From the NCBI GenBank assembly GCA_049334165.1, contig JBEGHD010000008.1: DNA of 64,000 nucleotides; one strand, written 5' to 3'. Shown here piece after piece: positions 1-7,881 of the stretch. The notes beneath the pieces were generated by a model. It worked only from the letters and a program-made list of their open reading frames with translations. It was not told where the DNA came from and did not search any database. Within the stretch, counting starts at the first letter, position 1. The number at the start of each line of letters is the position of its first letter. Origin of the DNA: JBEGHD01 sp049334165. GTDB taxonomy: Bacteria; Bacteroidota; Bacteroidia; Flavobacteriales_D; Sanyastnellaceae. A program made the position numbers and the translations under genes.

Positions 1-618
1 ACGATCAATCCGCTACCGGATGCCAACTTCACCTTCAACGGAGAGCTTGCTGGCTACAATGCCCAGTTTAGCTACTGCGAAGGAACAGAAGTGAATGTTG
101 CTGTGAGCGAGATTCTAAGTGGAACCGGACCATTCACCATCACCTGGACGGTTGATGGCGGAGCCGAGCAAACAGCAACTGTAGAAGAAGGAGATACCTT
201 CGCAACAGAGCTGCTCGAGCCGGGTACATACGAGATCGACCTGACCACAATCACCGATGCCAATGGCTGCACCTTCGAAGACACCGAGGAGCTCTACGGA
301 GCGACAGTAACGATCAACGAAGAGCCGGATGTAAATATCCTGTTCAACGGAGTAGTTGCCGGCTACGGAGCTGAGTTTAACTATTGCCCTGAAGAGAATG
401 TAGAAGTGACACTCGAAGGAATCAGCGGAGACGCTCCATACACGGTTGAATGGACCGTTAACGGAGATGCTAACGCTGCGACACTTGGTGAAGGTGGTCA
501 GCTGTTTAGCGATGTACTCGCTGACGGAACTTACGAAGTTCAACTCACCTCGCTGATAGACGCCAATGGCTGCGAACTTTCAGACACCACACCTTACGGA
601 GCCACCGTGAATGTGGGA
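1..618 (+). repeat. Two tandem 309-bp coding repeats
   Basis: The segment starting at base 1 (ACGATCAA) and the segment starting at base 310 (ACGATCAACG) encode matching units of 103 codons. The shared spacing of FNG, AGY, YC, TWTV or EWTV, DANGC and YGATV shows that they are repeats. More copies probably lie upstream of the window. Confidence 0.7.
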
Positions 619-2100
619 GATGCTGAAGCACCAAATGCAGTTTGTCAAAACATTACAGTTGAACTGAATGAGAATGGCGAAGCTTCAATTACGGCAAGCG
701 AAATTGATGGCGGTTCTTCAGACAACTGCGCCATTGAATCTCTAAGTGCTTCGCAAACGGAATTTACATGCAGCGATCTCGGAGAGAATACGATTACGCT
801 CACTGTTAGTGATGTAAGCGGAAATGAATCTACTTGTAATGCCACTGTGACGGTTGTTGATCCAATTGCTCCTGTATTCACTTCTGTGCCGGCTGATGTG
901 ACTATCAGTTGTGAAGACGAAGTGCCTTCAGACATGGCGAGTGCATCGGACAATTGCTCCGTGGAAGTAACTTCTCAAGATGTTATCGAAGATGATTCCT
1001 GCCCTTCAAACTATGTGCTGGAGCGAGTGTTCACTGCAGTAGATCCTAGCGGAAATACAGTTACTGCTTCTCAGTTTATTACTGTAGAAGACAACGAAGC
1101 ACCAACACTTAGCGAGCAGCCTGAAGACCTTGTTCTCGACTGCTTTGATGAAGTGCCGGAGCCAGCTGCAGTAACTGCATCAGACAATTGTGATCCGAAT
1201 GTGGAAGTGACATACGAAGAAACAATCGTTGGAAACGAGCCCACAGCAGGTTCTGAATCTGACTGCATACTTACTGACCCAATGAACGGAACAGTAGATT
1301 GGTCGATGATTCTCTACAACCTGGCGGGACAGGAGGAGTCAACTTACTCTACAGTTGAAGCCAACTGGATTGTTTACCCGGATCAGGGTAACGGCCAAAC
1401 GGCAGAGATTGTGGGAACAGTGGTAAGTGACGATAATCCAAATGCTGGTTGGGTGATCCACGTGAACCTCGAAAACGGAGTTGACTGGGATACCTGGAGC
1501 AACCAGCCGTTCCCAACGTCATACAAAGACGACTTCGGTTATGGAGTAAATGACTTCGAGGACTGGACGTACTTCCTCGTAAACTCTACAGGTTCGTACC
1601 TCGAAGGATGGGGAGACTTTGCAGGATCTTACCTCGAAGTTTCTCACGCGCCTAACGATCAGTACTTTGCCTTCCAGGAAGGTGTGGGAGCAAACAACAC
1701 CGGTCCGAATAACGGAATTGGTGGATGGTTCCACTACGAAGGAACATTCTTCGATGCTGGCAACCAGATTAACCAATCTGTGAATTCACTTGGTGACTTC
1801 TCATTCGACATGGACTGCTGTCCGGATTACACGATCGTGCGCACATGGACAGTTGTTGACTGTGCCGGAAACGAAACAACCCACACTCAGGAGATCTCTT
1901 TCGAGGACCTTCCGGATGTGGAGACTTGTCCAGCAGACTTGAACAACGATGGATATATCGGAACTGAAGACCTGCTACTCTTACTTAGTAATTACGATTG
2001 CGAGAGCAATTGCATCTATGATATCAATGGAGACGACATGACTGGCACCGAAGATCTGCTCATCATGCTCAGCGTGTTTGGAAGTTTCTGTGATGAATAG
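1..2100 (+). CDS. Secreted HYR-repeat protein with dockerin-like C-terminus (5' end outside window)
   Basis: The frame is open from base 1, so the true start and any signal peptide lie upstream; 699 residues are visible. The visible part begins with two tandem units of about 103 residues (each opening with TIN, then FNG, AGY and YC). Three immunoglobulin-like HYR-type units follow, marked by EAPNAVC, APVFTSVP and EAPTLSEQP and by SDNC motifs. Between about nt 1260 and 1800 lies a unique stretch of about 180 residues rich in Trp, Asn and Gly that I do not recognise. The protein ends in two EF-hand-like loops (DLNNDGYIGTEDLL and DINGDDMTGTEDLL) flanked by Cys. There is no T9SS type A or B signal; the calcium-loop pair sits where that signal would be. 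It is probably an extracellular or surface protein. The role is unknown, but secretion is strongly suggested by composition and domains. Confidence 0.85.
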   Translation, partial: TINPLPDANFTFNGELAGYNAQFSYCEGTEVNVAVSEILSGTGPFTITWTVDGGAEQTATVEEGDTFATELLEPGTYEIDLTTITDANGCTFEDTEELYGATVTINEEPDVNILFNGVVAGYGAEFNYCPEENVEVTLEGISGDAPYTVEWTVNGDANAATLGEGGQLFSDVLADGTYEVQLTSLIDANGCELSDTTPYGATVNVGDAEAPNAVCQNITVELNENGEASITASEIDGGSSDNCAIESLSASQTEFTCSDLGENTITLTVSDVSGNESTCNATVTVVDPIAPVFTSVPADVTISCEDEVPSDMASASDNCSVEVTSQDVIEDDSCPSNYVLERVFTAVDPSGNTVTASQFITVEDNEAPTLSEQPEDLVLDCFDEVPEPAAVTASDNCDPNVEVTYEETIVGNEPTAGSESDCILTDPMNGTVDWSMILYNLAGQEESTYSTVEANWIVYPDQGNGQTAEIVGTVVSDDNPNAGWVIHVNLENGVDWDTWSNQPFPTSYKDDFGYGVNDFEDWTYFLVNSTGSYLEGWGDFAGSYLEVSHAPNDQYFAFQEGVGANNTGPNNGIGGWFHYEGTFFDAGNQINQSVNSLGDFSFDMDCCPDYTIVRTWTVVDCAGNETTHTQEISFEDLPDVETCPADLNNDGYIGTEDLLLLLSNYDCESNCIYDINGDDMTGTEDLLIMLSVFGSFCDE

Positions 2101-2134
2101 AAGGTTCTAAGTTTTGGCTTAATAAGTAACAGAG

Positions 2135-2170
2135 ACAGTCGGGTTTAATAGCCCGGCTGTTTTTGTTTTG
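2135..2170 (+). terminator. Rho-independent terminator
   Basis: A 9-bp stem (ACAGTCGGG with CCCGGCTGT, one G-T pair) closes a short AT-rich loop and is followed by TTTTGTTTTG. It lies 35 bp after the stop of the HYR-repeat gene. Confidence 0.8.
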
Positions 2171-2223
2171 AGCCAGTCTCTTAATTAATATCTTAGAACT
2201 CAGATTCGATCCATAAACTTCCA

Positions 2224-2934
2224 ATGATGAAATACCGCTTAATTCACTTGTTCTTTTTTTTCTCAATTATTGCTTTTTCCTGCAAGTCGCAGGAGGGGGA
2301 GAAGGAAGATTCGCCTGAAATACAATTGTCTCAGAATCAATCCAAAGGTGAACTAAGAAATTCTGAGTCCATGGTCTCAATGACTATTGGAAATTTTAAA
2401 ATCCAACTTACAAGTGATTCAATAATTCGCTCGTTTAAGAGGATTGATACTACTGGATATTTTTCTAACTACCAATGTGATTTCTATAAAGGAGATGGAA
2501 TTAAGTACCTTGAGTGGGAGACTGAAAGTTCTTCTTTGAAATTGAAAGTTAGTGAGACCGCAAAATACTTTATAGAAACGGAGGGTGCTTCGACAAGTGC
2601 AATTGCCATCTCTGGCTCTACAACTGAAAACTTTGATTTCTCGGGAACTTACAAGGTGGAATTAGACCTTGTAGATTGCCAATTGCGAAAGCTTAATTTT
2701 AAGCGGAACAAGAGAGAGGATGGTCCTCAATTCTATTACAATGAGGACGGTATTCTTACGAGCTCTGTTTTAGTTTTGAATGGAGAGCCTTTAATGCTCA
2801 CTTCCTTTGAAGGAATTTATTTATGGAAAAAAGCAAGTGACCGTTATCGTAAAATGTTTCAAGATAGGGTAAAAGTTCAGTCTGTTTTTCTAAAATGGAG
2901 CGATGCCTGGGAGAGGTATTTCTTGTCATGGTGA
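2224..2934 (+). CDS. Hypothetical lipoprotein
   Basis: 236 residues. The N-terminus is a charged start, a Phe-rich hydrophobic stretch and a lipobox ending AFSC at about residue 20, followed by Lys, Ser, Gln and Glu, so it should be lipid-anchored in the envelope. The rest is a soluble, mostly beta-like sequence with no motif I recognise. The second codon is also ATG (2227) and could be the true start. It sits alone between a terminator and the intergenic element at 3028-3135, with lower GC than the repeat genes on both sides. No function can be assigned. Confidence 0.65.
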   Translation: MMKYRLIHLFFFFSIIAFSCKSQEGEKEDSPEIQLSQNQSKGELRNSESMVSMTIGNFKIQLTSDSIIRSFKRIDTTGYFSNYQCDFYKGDGIKYLEWETESSSLKLKVSETAKYFIETEGASTSAIAISGSTTENFDFSGTYKVELDLVDCQLRKLNFKRNKREDGPQFYYNEDGILTSSVLVLNGEPLMLTSFEGIYLWKKASDRYRKMFQDRVKVQSVFLKWSDAWERYFLSW

Positions 2935-3027
2935 GTTACTAGCAATTTCCTCTTAGTTGGCGCAAGCTTCCAGCTCGTATTTCATATTACCCCATTTGTT
3001 CCAATACGTTGACATTGTTTTTGTTAG

Positions 3028-3135
3028 ACGGAAGCCGCGTTAGGGATTGCAGAGAAAATCCTTTATTTCTGTTGTTTGATTTTAGGGGGTGGCAATAAAG
3101 ATTGGAACGGAAAGCCCGACCCGCAGGGAAACGTC
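3028..3135. other. Bacteroidota-type intergenic element, possible structured RNA
   Basis: The 293-bp gap between the lipoprotein and the GloVer gene contains GCGTTAGGGATTG (3037-3049) and, about 60 bp later, a GGAAAGCCCGACCCGCAGGG block (3109-3128). I recall closely similar paired blocks as a frequent non-coding element in Flavobacteriia intergenic regions. The second block can form a small CCC-GCA-GGG hairpin, and GACG at 3027-3030 can pair with CGTC at 3132-3135. Strand, function and exact ends are not known. No second copy was seen in this window. Confidence 0.45.
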
Positions 3136-3227
3136 CTCAAGTTTAAAATGAATCATCATGAGCCTCGAGTGTCTGATTTTCAGGGAATTTTGGTAAATTG
3201 ATCGTTCATACCAAAACCTTAACCACT

Positions 3228-5699
3228 ATGTTTTCCTTCAAATCTATCTTTCGCAGGATCTGGCCGAATACGCTCTTTTGGCTAGTCGCGTTTTTGTGTT
3301 CATCTCAACTCTTTCTCTTTTCAAATTCAATCATCGCCCAGGAGTCGAGTCTTTGGGGTACGATTTACAGCACAAGTGAAAGCAAGTTCGGTGTGGTGTT
3401 CAAAACAGATGGTGAAGGCAACAATTACGAGAAGGTGCATGGTTTTCATAGTGGTATTGATGCTGAGAACCCCACGACCAATGGGCTTACACAGGGATCA
3501 GATGGAAAGCTCTATGGAACGGTGTCTTCTGGAGGTGCCAATGGGGATGGGGTGCTTTTTTCTTTCAACCCGGAGAACGAAACAACCGAATTGCTATACA
3601 CTTTCAACAGTGGTTCAACTGGAGAGGCGCCACAGGGAAAGTTGCTTCGCCATGGCGGAGGCACTTTCTATGGAGTTACCAAAGATGGCGGTGCGCACGG
3701 CAAGGGAACTTTTTATGCTTTTTATCTGGATCCGGCAGGTGATTTTATAAGTGTCTTTAACCACTTCGATGGTGCCAACGATGGCGCGCACCCGGTAGGT
3801 TCTCTTGTTCAAACTTCTGAAGGAGTGACCTATGGCACTACTTCTTCTGGTGGATTATATGGTTTTGGAACCATTTTCCGCTATGCCCCCTTTGATGGTG
3901 GTTTTGAAGTGGTACATCACTTTGATGGAGTGGGAGGAGCTACTCCACAGGGTGAAATGGTTTCAAAAGGTTTTGCCGGAATTTTTGGCGTCACAAAAGA
4001 AGGCGGTGAAAACGGTGATGGCGTCCTTTTCAAATACAATCCCTGGAGTAGCTCTAATTCTTTTGAAGTCCTGATCGATTTCGAAGATGTGGACATTAGC
4101 AATCCTCAGGGAGGGTTGGTAGAAGGGGACTCAAATTATGTCTTTGGAACGGCCACCAGTGGTGGAGATCATGGATCCGGTGGAGTCTTTCAATTCAACA
4201 CTACATTTTCTGTACTGAATGTGCTTTTTAGCTTCGAGGAATCTGCTGATGTTGTGGGTACACTCGAAATTCAAGGTGATGACAAGCTGTATGGCCTCTC
4301 GAAAGCTGGTGGGGTCAATGGAGGTGGTTTCCTTTTCAGTTTCGACCTCAATCAAAGTACTTATTCTACAGCCTACAATTTTAATCCACTGCAAGATGGC
4401 TATTCGCCAGAAGGTTCGCTCAAACTTTTTGGTGGAACCTTGTATGGCTTCACTAAACTGGGAGGTGAAGAAAACATGGGGACTTTGTTTTCATTTAACC
4501 CCAATAACTCACAATTCGAAGAAATAGTCGAGTTCGGTGTGAATTATGGGACTTTCCCAATTGCCGGTCTCGTAGAATCATTGAACGGAAAGGTTTACGG
4601 GATGACATTAAGTGGAGGTAATCATAATGACGGCACCATTTACGAAGTAAACACAGAAACTGAAGAAGTGAAAAATGTCTTCCACTTCGACAAATTTGTC
4701 AACGGTAAGGCACCGAAAGGGGCCTTATTCTCGGCAAGCGATGGGTGGCTTTATGGCATGACTCAACAAAGTGAAGATGGAGGAGGAACACTCTTTCGGT
4801 TCGATCCAATCACTTACGAGGTCCTTGTGTTACACGAATTCGAAGAATCCTCAGGATGGATGCCAGAAGGCAGTTTGACGGAATCGACAGCCACCGGCAA
4901 ACTATACGGTACAACAAGAGTTGGCGGTGCCAATGATGAAGGGGTCATTTTCGAGTATGATTTATACTCTGATACCTATACCAAAGTATTTGATTTTGGA
5001 GATGGAAACGGGTCAAATCCAAAAGGTTCCCTGCTAGAAGTGGAGAATGGTTTGCTTTGTGGCACTGCTCGCTTTGGGGGAGCTCATTCTGGGGGAACTC
5101 TTTTCTCTTTTGATCCAGTGAATTTGGTTTTCGAAAAGTTATATGACTTCGATATCTCGACAAGTGGAATTTATCCTGGTTACAACCTCTCACACGACAA
5201 TACCAATGTAATCGTGGGAACTACGTTGGTTGGGGATACCAGCTATGGAACTGTTTTCGACTACAATCTAATCACTGGTGAGCTCAATATTCGGGTCTCA
5301 TTGGGAATCGGGGCAGCGCGACCCAGGGGAGGTCTAACCAAAGGAAGCAATGGAAAGTATTACGGCTTTGGTCAACTCGATGGCTGGCAGGGAAGTTTTA
5401 TTGAATACGATCCTCAACAGGAACAGACAACGGTTAAGGAGAACTTCAATTTTCATTGGCATACTTCGAACTATGGATTCTACCTTCACAGCCGACCTAT
5501 TGAAGTTTTACCCGAAACCGGTTGTCCGCAAGATCTGGATAATAGCGGCTTTGTGGGCGTTGATGATTTACTTCATATCCTGGCTACTTTCGGCTGTCCT
5601 AACCTGAGCTGTCTGCAATATGATCAAAATGGTGATAATGAGGTCAACACAAACGACTTACTTATTGTGATTGGAATGCTTGGAACGACATGTGAGTAG
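3228..5699 (+). CDS. GloVer (Gloeo_Verruco) tandem-repeat secreted protein with dockerin-like C-terminus
   Basis: 823 residues from ATG 3228; a TTG ten codons upstream is also in frame but the ATG gives a cleaner signal peptide (Arg/Lys, long hydrophobic stretch, then AQE). About 14 units of 40-60 residues follow, each with a YG(T/V)T..GG..G.GT.F.F core. This is the TIGR03803 type 'choice-of-anchor tandem repeat GloVer' and probably forms a beta-propeller-like surface protein. The last 60 residues are two calcium-loop motifs (DLDNSGFVGVDDLL, DQNGDNEVNTNDLL) between Cys residues. They align with the end of the HYR-repeat protein at 1-2100. There is no T9SS signal. The ligand and role are unknown. 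Confidence 0.85.
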   Translation: MFSFKSIFRRIWPNTLFWLVAFLCSSQLFLFSNSIIAQESSLWGTIYSTSESKFGVVFKTDGEGNNYEKVHGFHSGIDAENPTTNGLTQGSDGKLYGTVSSGGANGDGVLFSFNPENETTELLYTFNSGSTGEAPQGKLLRHGGGTFYGVTKDGGAHGKGTFYAFYLDPAGDFISVFNHFDGANDGAHPVGSLVQTSEGVTYGTTSSGGLYGFGTIFRYAPFDGGFEVVHHFDGVGGATPQGEMVSKGFAGIFGVTKEGGENGDGVLFKYNPWSSSNSFEVLIDFEDVDISNPQGGLVEGDSNYVFGTATSGGDHGSGGVFQFNTTFSVLNVLFSFEESADVVGTLEIQGDDKLYGLSKAGGVNGGGFLFSFDLNQSTYSTAYNFNPLQDGYSPEGSLKLFGGTLYGFTKLGGEENMGTLFSFNPNNSQFEEIVEFGVNYGTFPIAGLVESLNGKVYGMTLSGGNHNDGTIYEVNTETEEVKNVFHFDKFVNGKAPKGALFSASDGWLYGMTQQSEDGGGTLFRFDPITYEVLVLHEFEESSGWMPEGSLTESTATGKLYGTTRVGGANDEGVIFEYDLYSDTYTKVFDFGDGNGSNPKGSLLEVENGLLCGTARFGGAHSGGTLFSFDPVNLVFEKLYDFDISTSGIYPGYNLSHDNTNVIVGTTLVGDTSYGTVFDYNLITGELNIRVSLGIGAARPRGGLTKGSNGKYYGFGQLDGWQGSFIEYDPQQEQTTVKENFNFHWHTSNYGFYLHSRPIEVLPETGCPQDLDNSGFVGVDDLLHILATFGCPNLSCLQYDQNGDNEVNTNDLLIVIGMLGTTCE

Positions 5700-5705
5700 A
5701 AAGCA

Positions 5706-6230
5706 CTACCAAACAAACCCCTCATCGTCCATCCACTTTTTCTGGATTTTCATAGTTTGCTCAAGGATGTCGCGGACGCACCCTTTGCCACCGTTTTTGT
5801 CTGAGATGTAGTGCGAAAGAGATTTGATTTCCGGTGAAGCATCGTTTGGACAAACGGGGAGGCCAACCATCTTCATGACTTCGTAGTCGGGGATGTCATC
5901 GCCCATGTAGCAAAGTTCATCTTTAGTGAGGTTGTGCTTCTCCATGTATCTGGTCAGTACATCGGCCTTGTTTCCCGAACCGAGGAAAATATCTTCCACA
6001 CCGAGCCCCAGAAAACGCTCCTTCACTGCCTGACTTCTTCCACCGGTGATGATGACGATTCTAAACCCCTTTTTCGCTGCGAGTTGTACCGCGTAGCCGT
6101 CTTTCACGTTAGCCGTTCTCACTTGCGATCCATCGGGCATGAGCTGGACGATGCCATCGGTGAAAACACCATCTACATCAAAAATAAATGTAGTGATGTC
6201 TTTGAGCTTTTCCTTATAACTTTTTTCCAT
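5706..6230 (-). CDS. kdsC: KdsC-like 3-deoxy-D-manno-octulosonate 8-phosphate phosphatase
   Basis: 174 residues, the usual length for KdsC. HAD-superfamily motif I is FDVDGVFTDG with nucleophile Asp18 and acid/base Asp20. Motif II is ITGG near residue 61-64, and the late acidic motif is GDDIPDY at 110-116. C-cap insertions are absent, as expected for the tetrameric C0-type KdsC. It would remove phosphate from KDO-8-phosphate in the cytoplasm during lipopolysaccharide inner-core synthesis. The start overlaps the end of the DUF2520 gene by 17 bp, so the two are co-transcribed. Related HAD enzymes (sialic-acid phosphatases) cannot be fully excluded. Confidence 0.85.
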   Translation of the reverse strand: MEKSYKEKLKDITTFIFDVDGVFTDGIVQLMPDGSQVRTANVKDGYAVQLAAKKGFRIVIITGGRSQAVKERFLGLGVEDIFLGSGNKADVLTRYMEKHNLTKDELCYMGDDIPDYEVMKMVGLPVCPNDASPEIKSLSHYISDKNGGKGCVRDILEQTMKIQKKWMDDEGFVW

Positions 6231-6990
6231 TCTGAAGGGCTATGATCTGTTCTGAAATGAGGCCGTAAAGATGTCTAAGATTATCAGATCCTGCAAGCAG
6301 TTCGAGATGTGCGTTCATGGTTTTTTCGTCCTTGCGCTGAGCGGGTCCGGTTTGCGCTTCGCGCGGATTTAGTGATCCGATTTTCTCTGCAGTTTCCAAA
6401 ATCAGCGGCTTCAGCATCTCGAAATCCATGTTGTGCTCTTGCATCAGTTCATTGGCAATGGCATACATGTGATTTGAAAAATTGCAGGCAAAAACTGCCG
6501 ATAGATGCAAAAACTTTCGCTGCTCGCTGTCGACCTTGTTCACTGTTTCGGAAATTCTGTGAGCCAGTTCCAAAAGTTTCTCCTCAAAGGCGTCATCACT
6601 TCCTTCGATGCAGAGCGGGACCTTTTTCCAGTCAACAGTCTTTTCCTTGCTGAAAGTTTGCAATGGATAAAATACTCCACGTGTCTTCTGGCTGAGGGCC
6701 GCTAACGGAACCGAGCCGCTCGTGTGCACCGCGGGAATATCGCTGGAAATTGCCGCAGAAGCTGCTTCTACCGAGTTGTCGTTTACGGCAAAGATGACAA
6801 GGTCGGCTTCCGAGTCATTCACTTCAGATGGAGAATCAAGTGCCGGGACCTGCCACTGCTCTCCAAATTTCTTTCGACTTTCAGGATGAAGACTGTAGAC
6901 CCCGACAACGTCAACTTGCTTCTCTTTCAGAATTCGACATAGCTGACTGGCTACATTTCCGGCACCGACTAGCGCAACGCTTTTTATCAT
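6214..6990 (-). CDS. Rossmann-like and DUF2520 domain protein
   Basis: 258 residues from ATG at 6990; a TTG two codons upstream is less likely. The N-terminus is a nucleotide-binding Rossmann fold (VALVGAGNVASQL, glycine motif at about residues 6-14). The C-terminal half is all-helical DUF2520 (HLSAVFACNFSNHMY region, LNPREAQTGPAQR). The fold resembles F420- or NADP-dependent oxidoreductases and pyrroline-5-carboxylate reductase, but substrates for this family are not established. It is the first gene of a two-gene operon with kdsC. Confidence 0.8.
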   Translation of the reverse strand: MIKSVALVGAGNVASQLCRILKEKQVDVVGVYSLHPESRKKFGEQWQVPALDSPSEVNDSEADLVIFAVNDNSVEAASAAISSDIPAVHTSGSVPLAALSQKTRGVFYPLQTFSKEKTVDWKKVPLCIEGSDDAFEEKLLELAHRISETVNKVDSEQRKFLHLSAVFACNFSNHMYAIANELMQEHNMDFEMLKPLILETAEKIGSLNPREAQTGPAQRKDEKTMNAHLELLAGSDNLRHLYGLISEQIIALQNGKKL

Positions 6991-7045
6991 TTTCAAGAAG
7001 TGTTTTTTTGCTGATGCTAAAGTTAGCCCGATGCCGGCAATAAAA

Positions 7046-7079
7046 AAACCGCCTTGCCAAACTAGTCGGCAAAGCGGTC
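7046..7079 (-). terminator. Rho-independent terminator of the beta-barrel gene
   Basis: Read on the minus strand, ACCGCTTTGCC pairs with GGCAAGGCGGT (11 bp with one G-T) around a 9-base loop, followed by a run of seven T. It lies just after the stop at 7106. Confidence 0.8.
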
Positions 7080-7105
7080 CTTTGTGAAGAGTGGTGTGCT
7101 ATTAC

Positions 7106-7651
7106 TCAGAGCTTCATTGTGAGCCCGGCAGTAATCCAGGAAATACCATAACCTAATTCTCCAAACACACCAACTTTTTCGCTAAACATGTAGCGCGCAC
7201 CTCCGAAAAGAGCGTAAGCGACACCACCAACACTCGGCTCTTGTACAAGACTTTCGAGAGATTCATCGTCACTTTCAAATTTTGCCGAGGCCACGTTGTA
7301 GCCTAAAAGTGCACCACCGTAAATGTCCAAATCGTCTTCCATGATGAAGTGGTAAGTACCTCTCACACCAATCACGAGGTAGGAGTATTTCCAGGAGTAC
7401 TCAGTCCCAAAAACGTTGAACTCCTCTTTGGCTCCGGCATAGCCGAGGTAGCCTCCAACGCCAATGTTTTCTGTGACGCCATAGTCTACTGCGAGTGAAA
7501 GGGGAGGAAGAGTGGAACTACCTGACCCGAGAGTGAGGCCTAGTCCGATGCCTACATTGGCGTTGAGTGACCCTTCGTCAAAAACTTGTGCTGAGGCACT
7601 TCCTACAAACAGGGCCACGGCTGAAAATAAAAGTAAAATCTGCTTTTTCAT
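7106..7651 (-). CDS. Outer-membrane beta-barrel (porin-family) protein
   Basis: 181 residues. The signal peptide is typical (MKKQ, hydrophobic core, SASA|Q cleavage near residue 21). The mature part alternates Gly- and aromatic-rich strands (ENIGVGGYLGYAG, YLVIGVRGTYHF, VGVFGELGYG) as in eight-stranded OmpA/OmpX-like barrels, and it ends with hydrophobic ITAGLTMKL. Upstream on the minus strand a TACTTTTG box (7694-7687) fits the Bacteroidota -7 element. The 8-bp inverted repeat TTGCTCTG / CAGAGCAA (7652-7659, 7682-7689) overlaps that box and the leader. The gene is monocistronic and the specific role is unknown. Confidence 0.75.
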   Translation of the reverse strand: MKKQILLLFSAVALFVGSASAQVFDEGSLNANVGIGLGLTLGSGSSTLPPLSLAVDYGVTENIGVGGYLGYAGAKEEFNVFGTEYSWKYSYLVIGVRGTYHFIMEDDLDIYGGALLGYNVASAKFESDDESLESLVQEPSVGGVAYALFGGARYMFSEKVGVFGELGYGISWITAGLTMKL

Positions 7652-7881
7652 TGCTCTGAGATTTTTGGTTGATTAAGATTACAGAGCAAAAGTAGATCGA
7701 CATACCCTCCTGCGAATGAGTAGAAATACGCATTCGAGTAAGGGATTTACCTTAATTGTGAGAAATAGTGTTGTGTCTGAAAAGGGGACTACTAGAGTTC
7801 AACAGTCAATTAAAAACAGGTTCTGATTCAGCAGGATTTCACATCTGTTCAGAAAAAACTCAAGCTCTAAACTGTTAAAAA

